A stretch of DNA of 64,000 nucleotides, taken from G963668605 sp963668605. Its GTDB lineage: Bacteria > Acidobacteriota > Terriglobia > Bryobacterales > Bryobacteraceae. The stretch is from the NCBI GenBank assembly GCA_963668605.1, contig OY764903.1, forward strand, positions 5,890,001-5,954,000, written 5' to 3'. Positions 15,553-25,700 of the stretch are shown in pieces. The stretch's first letter is position 1, and every line of letters begins with the position of its first letter. A program made the position numbers and the translations under genes. The notes beneath the pieces are model-generated. The model was given only the letters and a program-made list of their open reading frames with translations. It did not search any database and was not told the DNA's origin.

Positions 15553-16713
15553 CTACGGCTTACGGACTTCCCAGCGAGCGAAGACTTCGCCGCCGTTCCG
15601 CAGAATCTCAGCGTTCATCAAGCCGGGTTTCACTCGCACGCGGATCACCGTACGGTTCTCCGGAGTCGGTCCGCCGCCCCGGACAATCGGGTAGTTGTGA
15701 CGGGCCCCCGGCTCCGGTTTGACTACCGCTGCCACATGCTTGTGGGCTGCGATCATGACGTCCGGGGCGGCTCCGTTGAGGAGTTCCCCAAAATTCTGGA
15801 ATGCGTTCTCCATGCCGCTCCAGCGTCCGGTGGCTTCCGGGAAGGGCATATGCGAAATCGTGATCCTATAACGGGCGTTTCGATATTCGGGAGTGCGAAC
15901 TTCTCCGGCCAACCACTCGCGCTCCTGCCGTCGATATCTTTCAAAATCGGCCAAGCCGCCATATTCCACGTCCGAGTCGGCCTTGTCCTCGCCGGTATCG
16001 AGAACCGTGAAATGGGCGGGACCATGGTTGAAGGAGTAATAGAACGAGTCGGACGGAAGGGCAATGTACTTCGGCAACATGCGGGCGTACGGCCCCCGCG
16101 TTTCATGGTTCCCTCTGGTCCATATCAGGGGAATTCGTGAAGCGAACAGTTTGACCGCACTATCCAGGATTCCGGTGATCTGGCCCTCGTCGGAGATCTG
16201 GCTCAGGATGTCGCCATTCAGCAGCACAAAGTCATAGGGCTCCGAGCCGGCCGCTGCAAGCATGTCGGGTAGCACGGATTCGTTCTGATGGATGTCGTTG
16301 AAAACCAGGAACGAGAATTCGCGTTTCCCGCGATCGAAAGTTCGGAACTCGAATTCACCGCTGGAGACGGTTTTCCCATACTGCAATTTGGTGCCTCCGA
16401 AACTCAGGATGTCGCGCGACAGCACCTTGTAACGATAGGCCGAGCCCGGTTTCAAGCCATTGAGCGTCACGCGATGGATTCGCTCATTCGCGTCTATCAG
16501 TCCGTGATGGCTGTCAGCCGCTTGTTTCAGTGCCGATCCGACCTCTCCGTATTCGACCCAACCGGTCGTGTTCCGGCTAGTAAGCCACATGACCGTCATC
16601 GACGTCTCTGATGGGCTCTGAAGGTAAGGGCCTGTAGTAATACGAACGTCTTCCGCGCCGAAAAGTGCCAGGGCCAGTGGAAATAGGAATGCTGTTTTGT
16701 ACTGTATTCTCAT
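15553..16713 (-). CDS. Secreted purple-acid-phosphatase-like metallophosphoesterase
   Basis: 386 residues. After a signal peptide (about 1-19) comes a fibronectin-type III-like N-terminal domain (about 25-125; ITTGPYLQSPSETSMTVMW is typical of purple acid phosphatases). A calcineurin-like phosphoesterase domain follows, with all five metal-binding blocks: NDIH (139-142), NGD (166-168), GNHE (201-204), SHMPF and AAHKHV near the C-terminus. The last block has Ala-His where most have Gly-His, a small change. It should hydrolyse phosphate esters in the periplasm or outside the cell. The gene is monocistronic. Confidence 0.85.
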   Translation of the reverse strand: MRIQYKTAFLFPLALALFGAEDVRITTGPYLQSPSETSMTVMWLTSRNTTGWVEYGEVGSALKQAADSHHGLIDANERIHRVTLNGLKPGSAYRYKVLSRDILSFGGTKLQYGKTVSSGEFEFRTFDRGKREFSFLVFNDIHQNESVLPDMLAAAGSEPYDFVLLNGDILSQISDEGQITGILDSAVKLFASRIPLIWTRGNHETRGPYARMLPKYIALPSDSFYYSFNHGPAHFTVLDTGEDKADSDVEYGGLADFERYRRQEREWLAGEVRTPEYRNARYRITISHMPFPEATGRWSGMENAFQNFGELLNGAAPDVMIAAHKHVAAVVKPEPGARHNYPIVRGGGPTPENRTVIRVRVKPGLMNAEILRNGGEVFARWEVRKP

Positions 16714-17228
16714 CGTGTGTGATGGTAAAACTAATTCGGAATTCGCGTCAATTGCAGCCCGATCACAAACGGCGATATCGCGTGGACGAGGTGCGAAGAA
16801 CCATCAGCTTCGTTGCGCTCAGGGGTTTTGTCAAGCGTGATTGCGGACGAGTTCGAAGCACATGAGGTGCGGAGCGAGCGCTACGACTTCCCGTTAGCAA
16901 CAAGAGAGAGCCCTCTTATTGCTGTGAACGCATCTGCATCATTCGGATCGCCACACGCGAGGCCATATCTCATAACGGTGCCGCGAGCGCGAGCGACCGG
17001 AGGCTGCGATTCCACCGCTTTTTGCCAATAATTGAAGTATCTTCGCCTCCGGTCGCTGGCGCTCGCGGCACTGTACAACGTGAGCGAACACTTCCACGCG
17101 CTCCGCTGATTTGGACAGCAGTGATTGTCAAAATGATACAAACCATCAACTGTATCCCGCGGCAACGCTATCACAAGTTATGACGCGAGAACTGAAGCGC
17201 ATCGGCCCGACAGACAAAGCTCCTGTCA
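16714..17228. other. Intergenic region, 515 bp, with a long inverted repeat
   Basis: Lies between the start of the phosphoesterase gene and the stop of the GH63 gene, both on the minus strand. Short open frames here lack a ribosome-binding site or any recognisable protein pattern. The one clear structure is a 27-bp inverted repeat (16978-17071). It must also hold the promoter of the phosphoesterase gene, but I cannot place it. Confidence 0.6.
16978..17071. repeat. 27-bp near-perfect inverted repeat (REPIN/MITE-like)
   Basis: Left arm 16978-17004 and right arm 17045-17071 are reverse complements with one mismatch in 27 positions, around a 40-base, more AT-rich loop. Both arms carry the core agcgaccggaggc. 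The stem is far longer than a terminator needs and no T-run follows. Size and shape fit a REPIN-like doublet or a very small MITE. A 13-base piece of the arm (gccagcgaccgga) recurs at about 21968-21980. Confidence 0.7.
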
Positions 17229-19853
17229 TCAGGAGCGAGGCTGCAATAATTTCGCTATCAGACCGGTCCAGCCGGTTTGATGTGAGGCGCCGGCGCCGCG
17301 GCCGGTGTCGCCGTCGAAGTATTCATAGAACAGGAGATGATCATCGAAGTGCGGGTCGTGAGATGTTTTCATGCAAGGCCGCTGTCCTCCGTCGTCGCGC
17401 AGGAACAGGCATGAAAGCCGCCGGGTCAATTCGCAAGCCACGTCTTGAATGCTGACGTACTTGCCGGATCCGGTGGGACATTCAATTCTGAAATCGTCGC
17501 CGTAGTAATGATGGAATTTCTGAAGCGATTCCACAATCAGGTAGTTCAAGGGCATCCACACAGGCCCACGCCAGTTCGAGTTGCCTCCGAAGGAGCCGGA
17601 ACTCGATTCCGCGGGCTCATAGGCAACATTGATGCTCGCGCCGTCCCACGTAAAAACATATGGATTGTCCTTGTAGCGCTTCGACAGGCCGCGCACGCCG
17701 TAATCAGAAAGAAACTCCGCCGGATCCAACATGCGCCGCAACAGCTTCTTCATCCTGCTTCCGCGCAACAAGGAAAGTAGCCGCCGATCGCCAATGCCGG
17801 GCTCATGCCAACGCGAAACCAACTTCGCCAGATCCGGTCGATAGTTCAGGAACCATTCCATGCGTCCCGCGAACCCGGGCACTTTACTGAGTAACTCGGG
17901 CTCCAATGTTTCGACCGCGAACAGCGGAATCAGACCCACGATCGAACGTGCACGCAGTGAAATGATACGGCCATCCGGCAGGTTCAGCGCATCGTAAAAG
18001 AACCCGTCGGTGTCATCCCACAATCCGATACCCTGTTCGCCGATGTTGGTCATGGCCTGTGCGATGTAAAGGAAGTGCTCGAAAAACTTCGTAGCCATGT
18101 CCTCATAGACGTGGTTGTGCTGCGCCAGTTCGAGCGCGATCCTCATCAGGTTGAGACAGTACATCGCCATCCAACTGGTACCGTCGGCCTGATTGAGGTA
18201 GCCGCCAGTGGGCAGCGGCGCGCTGCGCTCAAACACGCCGATGTTATCCAGGCCCAGAAATCCGCCTTGAAAAATATTCCTGCCCGTGGCGTCCTTGCGA
18301 TTCACCCACCATGTGAAATTGATGATGAGTTTGTGCAGCATGCGTTCCAGGAAGGCGAGGTCTCCGGGATCTTTCGGGGCTGTACGCCGGCGTTGCTTGC
18401 GATCGATCTGGAACACGCGCCACGTGGCCCATGCCTGCACCGGCGGATTGACGTCGTTCAATTGCCACTCATACGCGGGCAATTGTCCATTCGGGTGCAT
18501 GTACCATTCGCGCGTGATCAGGATAAGTTGCTCTTTGGCAAATTCGGCATCGATTAGCGCGAACGGCAGCGTGTGAAATGCGAGGTCCCAGGCTGCATAC
18601 CAGGGATACTCCCACTTATCCGGCATGGAGACGATGTCGGCGTTGTTCAGGTGAACCCACTCGTGGTTGCGGCCATGCTTGCGCTGCTCAGGCGGGGGCG
18701 GATAGGCAGGGTCTCCGTTCAGCCACTGCGGAACATCGTAGTAGTAAAACTGCTTGTTCCAGATCATGCCCGCAAAGGCTTGCCGCTGCACGTTGCGACT
18801 ATCCGGGTCGCGCAGATCTTTCTGCAACTCCCCATAGAACTCGTCGGCTTCGCTGCGTCGTGCGTTAAAACTTTCGTCGAAGTCGTCGAACGATGGTGTC
18901 GCGCTGCTCGCCGCGAGCCGGAAGCGCAGCCGCCGTTCGCCTCCCGCAGGGACATCAACCTGATAGTGCGCAGCCATCTTCGTGCCAGTGTGCGCCGGAT
19001 TAACAGCGCTTGTATCAGCGTGCACAACGTACTCATGAATCGCATCCTTGAAATGCCCGGAGGCCACTTTGTCTGACCAAAGGCGCGGATTGGATTCGTT
19101 TTCGCAGAACAGGAAATCAGCCGGCTCTTCTGCGTGGAATACATATTCGCCGAGATCCTTGTGCTGCACGTAGACCGCGTTGTTGCCCGCGAGTGTCAAC
19201 GTGGGCTTTTCTCCCGGGTAACCCCACGACCACGTATTTCGAAACCAAAGCTGTGGCAGCACATGCAGGGTAGCCTGCTCCGGTCCGCGATTCTGAATCG
19301 TAACCGACATCAGGATGTCCGTTTGCGACGCTTTGGCATACTCAACCAACACGTCGAAGTAGCGGTTGTCTTCGAAGGCGCCGGTGTCGAGAATTTCGAA
19401 TTCCGGATCCAGCCGGGTGCGCCGCTGATTTTCTTCCAGCAGACGATCATAGGGAAATGCGCACTGCGGGTACTTGTAAAGCATCTTCAGCCAGGAGTTG
19501 GTCGGTGTAGCGTCGACGTAATAGTAGAGTTCCTTGACGTCCTCGCCGTGGTTACCTTGAGGGTTTGTGAGCCCGAAAAGCCGCTCCTTCAGGAAAGGAT
19601 CACGACCGTTCCAGAGTGCGATCGCCAGGCAGAGCCGCTGCTGATCATCACTGATTCCGGCGATTCCATCCTCGCCCCAGCGGTACGCCCGGCTGCGCGC
19701 GCTGTCGTGCGTGATGTAATTCCAGGCATCGCCATCGACGCTATAATCCTCGCGGACATTGCCCCACTCACGCTCGCTGAGATACGGTCCCCACAACTTC
19801 CACGAAGGCCCTTCTTTTGCAGGCTCCAGCAATCTGCATCGCTCAGGTGTCAT
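17229..19853 (-). CDS. GH63-type glucosidase (MGH1-like glycoside hydrolase)
   Basis: About 874 residues. The ATG at 19853 is chosen over one twelve codons upstream because a perfect AGGAGG lies nine bases before it. The sequence begins TPERCRLLEPAKEGPSWKLW and continues with WGPYLSEREWGNVREDYS, standard for the bacterial GH63 proteins of Acidobacteria and Proteobacteria. The (alpha/alpha)6 barrel shows WEYPWYAAWDLAFHTL, whose Asp is the likely general acid, and a late NWRGPVWMPLNYLIVE. Family members hydrolyse alpha-glucosidic links; some are mannosylglycerate or glucosylglycerate hydrolases, so the substrate is open. No signal peptide is seen, so it is probably cytoplasmic. Confidence 0.85.
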   Translation of the reverse strand: MTPERCRLLEPAKEGPSWKLWGPYLSEREWGNVREDYSVDGDAWNYITHDSARSRAYRWGEDGIAGISDDQQRLCLAIALWNGRDPFLKERLFGLTNPQGNHGEDVKELYYYVDATPTNSWLKMLYKYPQCAFPYDRLLEENQRRTRLDPEFEILDTGAFEDNRYFDVLVEYAKASQTDILMSVTIQNRGPEQATLHVLPQLWFRNTWSWGYPGEKPTLTLAGNNAVYVQHKDLGEYVFHAEEPADFLFCENESNPRLWSDKVASGHFKDAIHEYVVHADTSAVNPAHTGTKMAAHYQVDVPAGGERRLRFRLAASSATPSFDDFDESFNARRSEADEFYGELQKDLRDPDSRNVQRQAFAGMIWNKQFYYYDVPQWLNGDPAYPPPPEQRKHGRNHEWVHLNNADIVSMPDKWEYPWYAAWDLAFHTLPFALIDAEFAKEQLILITREWYMHPNGQLPAYEWQLNDVNPPVQAWATWRVFQIDRKQRRRTAPKDPGDLAFLERMLHKLIINFTWWVNRKDATGRNIFQGGFLGLDNIGVFERSAPLPTGGYLNQADGTSWMAMYCLNLMRIALELAQHNHVYEDMATKFFEHFLYIAQAMTNIGEQGIGLWDDTDGFFYDALNLPDGRIISLRARSIVGLIPLFAVETLEPELLSKVPGFAGRMEWFLNYRPDLAKLVSRWHEPGIGDRRLLSLLRGSRMKKLLRRMLDPAEFLSDYGVRGLSKRYKDNPYVFTWDGASINVAYEPAESSSGSFGGNSNWRGPVWMPLNYLIVESLQKFHHYYGDDFRIECPTGSGKYVSIQDVACELTRRLSCLFLRDDGGQRPCMKTSHDPHFDDHLLFYEYFDGDTGRGAGASHQTGWTGLIAKLLQPRS

Positions 19854-19862
19854 CGATCGAGC

Positions 19863-19868
19863 CCTCCT
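19863..19868 (-). promoter_or_regulatory. Ribosome-binding site that fixes the GH63 start
   Basis: AGGAGG on the minus strand, nine bases before the ATG at 19853. It is the strongest Shine-Dalgarno match near this gene and argues against the upstream ATG at 19889. Confidence 0.7.
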
Positions 19869-20160
19869 GCTACGCAATGCTGCCATCATGACAGATCAAG
19901 GCCTCAGCCGCCGCTCCTTTCTGCTGGTTGCAGTTGCGTCGGCCAATGTCCAGCCATGGGCTTCGCCATCGACCGGGTTCCGGGCAGGGGTGGGATGACC
20001 ATTGCTGGTTGCCCCTCTTGAGAGCGCCCCTCGACGAGTGGCACGTGGCGTAGTTGATGAGCCGGTTCAACGGATCTTGGACTGCTGTGATTTGTACGAA
20101 GCTGGGTGTGGGAATTGCGGGAGCGCCGGGTCCGATTGTGCCGTTGCGGTCGTTGGGTTC

Positions 20161-20219
20161 TGGGGTTCTGGGACGGCGGTCCCGGAATCCCAGGGATCCA
20201 GAACCGTCCCAGAACCCCA
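20161..20219. repeat. Perfect 16-bp inverted repeat
   Basis: Arms 20161-20176 (tggggttctgggacgg) and 20204-20219 are exact reverse complements around a 27-base loop. The loop itself holds further partly complementary runs of C and G. No T-run follows on either strand and the nearest gene ends are far away, so a terminator is unlikely; it looks like an intergenic repeat unit. Confidence 0.6.
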
Positions 20220-20459
20220 AACGAGCGCGTTTGGGGGATAATAGAGATGTATGGGTTTAGTTTTTATATTGGTTGTACTCGTAGTACTTCTTGTTGTCGT
20301 CTTCCATCAAATGCTCACAGAAGGCCGCCGCGGGCAGCATTGGGTTGGGCACTAAAGAGCCGCATAGAATACTGTTTGCTCCAGTCCAGGTTCCGGAGTT
20401 CAGAGCCGTCCTCCAGGCTGGTCGACGCCTTTTTGCGCACTTAAATCCCTTTGCGGGTG

Positions 20460-20465
20460 TATAAT
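20460..20465 (+). promoter_or_regulatory. Candidate -10 box of the S8 protease gene
   Basis: A perfect TATAAT preceded by TG lies 41 bases before the ATG at 20507. No good -35 hexamer sits at the normal distance, so the site is only plausible. A weak Shine-Dalgarno (cggag) precedes the start codon. Confidence 0.35.
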
Positions 20466-20506
20466 CGACTCGATCAATTTCGGAGCCGTTTACTCGGAGT
20501 GCACAA

Positions 20507-21859
20507 ATGCGAAAAACGATTCTCACCCTCATCGGTGCCGGGCTGTTGTGGCCAATCGGCCTGATCGCGCAGTCTTCCATTCCTGGCGAGTTGCTGGTGC
20601 AATTCAAGGCGTCTGCCAGTGCAGCCGACAAGACCCGGGCTCTCGGCCGGGCGAATGCAGAGATGCGAGACGACGTTCTGCCGGGCAATCGGCGGCATGA
20701 CGGTCGCGGAGACCTGGTCCTGGTGCGGCATCAACCGGATCTGCCTCCTGCCGCTGCCAAGCGAAACCTGGAAGCCGATCCGGCCGTAGAGTTTGCCGAA
20801 CCGAATTGGATCTACACGCACCAGGGCATCGTCGACGACCCCTATTTCCTGGATGGCAAGTTATGGGGGATGTACGGGTCGTCTACGTCGCCGGCCAACC
20901 CATATGGCAGCAACGCCGCAGGCGCTTGGGCCGCCGGGAACACCGGGAATGGGCGGGCAAAGGTTTACGTGGGAGTCATCGACGAGGGCATACAGTACAC
21001 TCACCCCGATCTCTTAGGGCAAGTGGGCAATCCGAAGGAATTCAACAACGGACTCGATGACGACGGCAACGGGTTTGTGGATGACCTCTATGGATGGGAC
21101 TTCGATGCGAACGACTCATCCGTTTATGACGGCCGCACCAAAGGAAACCTCGATGACCACGGTACCCACGTTGCGGGCACCATTGGCGCCAAAGGAGGCA
21201 ATGCTACTGGCGTTGCCGGCGTGATCTGGAACATCGGCCTGATTTCGGCCAAGTTTCTGGGCAGGAATGGCGGCACCACGGCAAACGCGATCAAGGCCCT
21301 CGATTATCTGACAGATTTGAAGGCAGTCCGGGGCGTAAACATTGTGGCGACGAACAATTCCTGGGGCGGCGGGGGATTTTCGCAAGCACTCTATGACGCG
21401 ATACAGCGGTCCGGCAATGCTGGGATCTTGTTCATTGCCGCCGCAGGGAACGGGAATTCCAGGGGCATCGGCTTGAACAATGACACCACGCCACACTACC
21501 CATCGAGCTACGACCTGCCGACTATCATCGCTGTAGGTGCGCTGACCAGCAGCGGCGCGAGGGCCACGTTCTCGAACTACGGCCCGACTTCGGTTGACAT
21601 ATTTGCGCCCGGGTCGGGCATCTACTCGACCACGGCATACAATACGTATTCCTCGTACAGCGGAACGTCGATGGCTACGCCACACGTTACAGGCGCGGCC
21701 GCCTTGTATGCAGCGGTCAAGGGATTGCAGCCCGCTAGTTCGGCAGAGGCGCTACGCATCAAGGACGCCATAATACAAAGCGCGCAACCGACAACGTCCG
21801 CTGCTGGCAAATGCGTGAGCAATGGCCGCCTGGACGTAGGTGCAGCGCTCTTGAAGTAG
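20507..21859 (+). CDS. Secreted subtilisin-like serine protease (S8)
   Basis: 450 residues. Signal peptide about 1-21; a propeptide of fervidolysin/inhibitor-I9-like type about 25-100 (PGELLVQFKASAS, then VEFAEPNWIY); then the catalytic domain. The triad is visible: Asp159 in VIDEG, His218 in DDHGTHVAG and Ser388 in GTSMATPHVTG. Asn315 in AAGN forms the oxyanion hole. A Ca-loop-like insert NGLDDDGNGFVDD lies near 181-193. The protein should be exported, mature by removing its propeptide, and degrade extracellular protein. There is no C-terminal sorting domain. It stands alone. Confidence 0.92.
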   Translation: MRKTILTLIGAGLLWPIGLIAQSSIPGELLVQFKASASAADKTRALGRANAEMRDDVLPGNRRHDGRGDLVLVRHQPDLPPAAAKRNLEADPAVEFAEPNWIYTHQGIVDDPYFLDGKLWGMYGSSTSPANPYGSNAAGAWAAGNTGNGRAKVYVGVIDEGIQYTHPDLLGQVGNPKEFNNGLDDDGNGFVDDLYGWDFDANDSSVYDGRTKGNLDDHGTHVAGTIGAKGGNATGVAGVIWNIGLISAKFLGRNGGTTANAIKALDYLTDLKAVRGVNIVATNNSWGGGGFSQALYDAIQRSGNAGILFIAAAGNGNSRGIGLNNDTTPHYPSSYDLPTIIAVGALTSSGARATFSNYGPTSVDIFAPGSGIYSTTAYNTYSSYSGTSMATPHVTGAAALYAAVKGLQPASSAEALRIKDAIIQSAQPTTSAAGKCVSNGRLDVGAALLK

Positions 21860-22105
21860 TGCCGGCAGCTTCTGGATTTTCGCAAAATCAGAGCGCACCC
21901 AAGACAGTTTGATGTTGTGCTTGGAGTGATCGTGCTCGGGTGCCAAGATGCCTACAATGCCGGGCGTGCCAGCGACCGGAGCGGCGGTTTGCACCAGCCG
22001 ATTGCGCTTCACCGCTGGGTGTTACAGTACGGATGAAGAGATTCCTGGTTCGGGGACGTCCAGGAATCCAGCCAAGCTCGTCAACGAATCACTTGGACCA
22101 TAAAG

Positions 22106-22669
22106 ATGAACCTGCACTTTGAACCGGTCACGGCGGAACGCTGGCAAGATCTCGAGTTGCTCTTCGGCAGTCGCGGCGCGTGTGGTGGATGTTGGTGCAT
22201 GGCTTGGCGCAAGCGGCGTGCAGACTTTCAACGCGACAAAGGCGACGCAAATCGCGCGAGTCTGAAGGCCCTCGTGGATGCAGATTCGCAGCCCGGCATT
22301 ATTGCCTATGACGGCGACGTTCCCGTGGGGTGGTGTGCGGTCGCACCGCGCCAGGAGTACAGCTTTCTGCAGCGCTCGCGTGTGTTGAAGCCGATCGATG
22401 ATGCGCCGGTCTGGTCCGTATCGTGCCTGTTTGTGGCGCGTGCCTATCGCAGGAAAAATGTTTCGGTGGAGTTGCTGCGCGCCGCGATTGCGTTCGTCAG
22501 GGAACGCGGCGGAGAAATCGTCGAAGGCTATCCGATGGAGCCCAAGGCTGGTTCAATGCCGGATGCGTTTGTTTGGACGGGACTTCTGAACGCCTTTCTC
22601 AAAGCAGGCTTTCGCGAAGTCCCGCGCTGGTCTGAGAACCGTCCGCTCGTGCGATTCTCGATCCGTTAA
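22106..22669 (+). CDS. GNAT family N-acetyltransferase
   Basis: 187 residues. An N-terminal Cys-rich GACGGCWCMAW segment (about 26-36) is found in a known GNAT subgroup. The acetyl-CoA binding region follows: WSVSCLFVARAYRRKNVSVELL, where strand beta4, the R-rich loop and the next helix correspond to motif A (residues about 104-125, quoted in part). FLKAGFREVPRWSENRPLVR forms the end of the fold. The acceptor is unknown. The neighbours give no clue: an S8 protease upstream and a convergent TonB receptor gene downstream. Confidence 0.78.
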   Translation: MNLHFEPVTAERWQDLELLFGSRGACGGCWCMAWRKRRADFQRDKGDANRASLKALVDADSQPGIIAYDGDVPVGWCAVAPRQEYSFLQRSRVLKPIDDAPVWSVSCLFVARAYRRKNVSVELLRAAIAFVRERGGEIVEGYPMEPKAGSMPDAFVWTGLLNAFLKAGFREVPRWSENRPLVRFSIR

Positions 22670-22701
22670 TGCCGAGCGGACGGACCTCCATTTCACTGCT
22701 A

Positions 22702-25700
22702 TCAGAACGAGAGCTTTAAGCCGAGCTGCCAGTTCCGCGCGTCTCCGGCGGTCGCGGTGATTCTGCCAAAAGCGCTGTTAGTAGGGGACATGTTGGGGTT
22801 GGCGAAGTTCGTCTGGTTCCAGGCGTTGTAAACGTCGGCTCGGAACTGCAGTTTTAAGCGTTCGCCGTGCAAGGCGAATTTTTTGACGATCGAGAAGTCC
22901 CAACTCCTCTGGTCGTCGCCGCGCACGCCGCTAAAGCGCAGCGGGAACGTGCGCAGGTTGCTGCCGAGCTGATCGCGCGTGTTGCGGTTGAACCCCGCAT
23001 CGGTATTGAACCAGCGGTCGACATCCATTTGGCCCTTGGGAAGCGGAATGTTCTTGATGTCGCCGACGAAGAGTATATTGCCAAAGCCCAACGGCGCTCC
23101 GCTCTGGCGGCTCATGACCACGCCGAGTTGCCAGCCACCGAGAACGGTGTCAATGGCGCGGGGCAGAGAAGACCCAAAGTAGCGGCCCTTGCCAAACGGC
23201 AACTCCCAGACGCCACTGGCCGCCAGGCGATGCGGCCGGTCCAACGTGGAGAGGCTTTCGTACGGCATCGGATCGGTGGGATTCAGGAACTCGACTGCCT
23301 CCATCGCTTTGGAGTAGGTATAGGCAATCTGCAGGGTGAAACCGTGCGAGAATCGCTTTTCGCCGCGCATCTGCAAGGAGTGGTACCAGGAGTAGCCGGC
23401 TGGATCTTCGCTGGAGATGTCGCCGAATTCCGGATAGGGCTTCAGCAGGCTCGAGCGGGAGCTATTCTTTCCGTAAATCGGGTCGATTCCATAGAAAGGA
23501 CTCGGGAACGTAGCGCTCAGGTAGTCGATGGTGGGCTGATCGCGCACGGGACTCTTGCTGAGGTATTGCGCCGGCGTCGAATTGTAGTCGCGGGTAACGG
23601 AGAGCCGGGTACTACGGCTGCCCACGTAAGAGGCGTCGAGAACGAATTCGAAAGGCAGCATTCGTTGGGCCCCGAACGACCAGCGCTGAGAGTAAGCTCG
23701 CGCCCGATTGGGGTTGTGGAAGGAAATCGCCTGCCCGAGGTTCGTCTTCAGGCCGCCGGCCGGTCCCGCGGGCTCAACCAATCCGCGGGGAAACGGACTC
23801 GCCGTCGTGGCCACATAGGTCAGGCCGCTGTCGAGGGACGCCTGGATAGGAGTGGTTTGCGAAAATCCGGTCTGGATCGGTACCGTAGCGTAGATACCGT
23901 TGATTGTGTAAAACACGCCGTAGCCGCCGCGCAAGATAGTCTTGGCGCCGGCCTGATAGGCAAATCCGAAGCGCGGCATGAACTTGTTCTTTTCGCTGAG
24001 GAACGGGCTGCGGCCGGTGCCACCCTGGTTCACCCAGGTGAGACCGCCCAGCACCCGGAAGTTGGCAGCCGCCAATTCCGGTATGGGACTCCGGGCATAG
24101 TTGGCTTGCGCCTGCGCCTGGATAGGATTCGACACCGTGTTGTCGAAAGTCGCTGCAAACCGGTCGTAACGCTCGGTTACCGGACTCTCATACTCCCAGC
24201 GCAGCCCGATATTCAACGTGAGTCTGGAGGTCAGCTTGAGGTCATCTTGAAAGTAGATGCCGAGGAAGTTGTCCTGGAGCGCGGAACTCGCGTTTCGATC
24301 CATTGAGCCTGCTGGAATGCCCATCAGCATGGAAGCGAGATCCTGGCCGATGGTGGAAGCTGTTGAGTTGTCGAGCGGTCCGCGCGTGTAGGTCGTGCCG
24401 AACGAGAAATCCGGTACGATGGCGGTGGGATGGCGATCGTTAAAGCTGCGTTCGAGGCGATATTCCGCGCCGATCTTCATTGAGTGCCGGCCCTGCAATC
24501 TGGTCAGGCTACCGGAAAACGTATGAGTCAGGCTGGCGTTCACGCCGTCGCCGTTCTCCCAGTTCGAGATGGCCGTGTAAGCGCCTACCGAAAGACGGGG
24601 AATGGGAGCAGCCTGCTTGTCAACCAGGTTGAGAAGCGCGGGGGAAAAGCCCAGGCTGGCCAGATCGTAGCCGCGCGAGCGGCGGTATTCCCACCACTTG
24701 GTGCTGGACAGTCCATAGCGCAGATTCAGCACGAGCATGGGATTGATCACGATTACGTCGTCCAGCGCGATTCCGCGGTTGGGGCGGTTCGAGAACAGGC
24801 CCTGGATGCCGGTACCGAACGATTCGTTCTTGTTCTCCTTCCAGAAGTCATACTGCAACCGTAGGAAGGCGCGGTGATTCTCGCTGAAGGCGTGGTCAAG
24901 GCGCAGCATGTGCTGCGATGTCTTCTGGATCGCCTTGTTAGAGAGGAAGAAGTTATTTCGTCCGTCGACGGTCCCCGCCTGGCTGGGCAAGGGGTAAAGA
25001 GCAGCCAAATTCAGGCCGACAGCATCAAGCCGAGCCCTGGGGATGACATTGTTGGGGATGGGTTGGCGGCTGAAGCGTCCGCCAGCGGCCGCAACGGTGC
25101 TGAACGGGTCGTAGATCTGATAGCTGCTGCCGCCGGGGATCCGCAGCAATTCGGAAAAATCTCCGATGCGTTCGGCCGCGCTGGGCACCGTGCTGGTCGT
25201 CTGTCTCGGCACGCCGAAACGGTTGTCTTCGAACACATAGAACCAGAAGGTCCGGTTTTTGCCGTTATAGAGGCCGGGCACATACACAGGTCCGCCCACC
25301 GAGCCGCCCGAACGATGGTCCTGATAAATGCCAAGCTGCGTGCCCGCCTTATTGTTGAAGAAATTGGGTGCATCCAGCTTGCTGTGGCGCAGCACGTAAT
25401 GCACTTCGCCGTGCAGTTCGTTGGTTCCGCTGGCGGTGCTGACATTCACCACCGAGCCCATGGTGTGACCGATGCTGGCATCATAAGCCGTGGTCTGCAT
25501 CTTGAACTCGCGCACTGCCGAACTGGGCGGGCTGAATGCAATGCGGGCATAGCCGCGGCCGCGGTCCGCCGCCATGTTGTTGATGCCGTCGATCTGAAAT
25601 TCGTTATTGTAGGTGCCGGCGCCGTCTGTGGTGATTTGGGAAACCGCCTCGGGCGACATAGCCTTGCGCAGGCGCATGTCGCTGGAGTTCACCACTCCCG

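Larger units (their letters stand above)
19854..20506. other. Intergenic region, 653 bp, divergent promoters and an inverted repeat
   Basis: Separates the start of the GH63 gene (minus) from the start of the S8 protease gene (plus), so it carries both promoters. It contains a perfect 16-bp inverted repeat at 20161-20219 and a perfect TATAAT hexamer at 20460-20465. Short open frames cross it but none has a convincing start or family pattern. Confidence 0.6.

Noticed and set aside
20257..20688. Minus-strand frame ending in MEDDNKKYYEYNQYKN
   Set aside because: The end looks protein-like, but the frame runs back into the S8 protease gene and has no start signal or family.
22040..22068. Nine-base stem (gattcctgg / ccaggaatc) before the GNAT gene
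   Set aside because: Short, no T-run, no matching copy noticed; could be chance.
22867..24306. 479-codon plus-strand frame inside the TonB receptor gene
   Set aside because: Antisense shadow of a GC-rich gene; the receptor on the other strand has clear family motifs along its full length.
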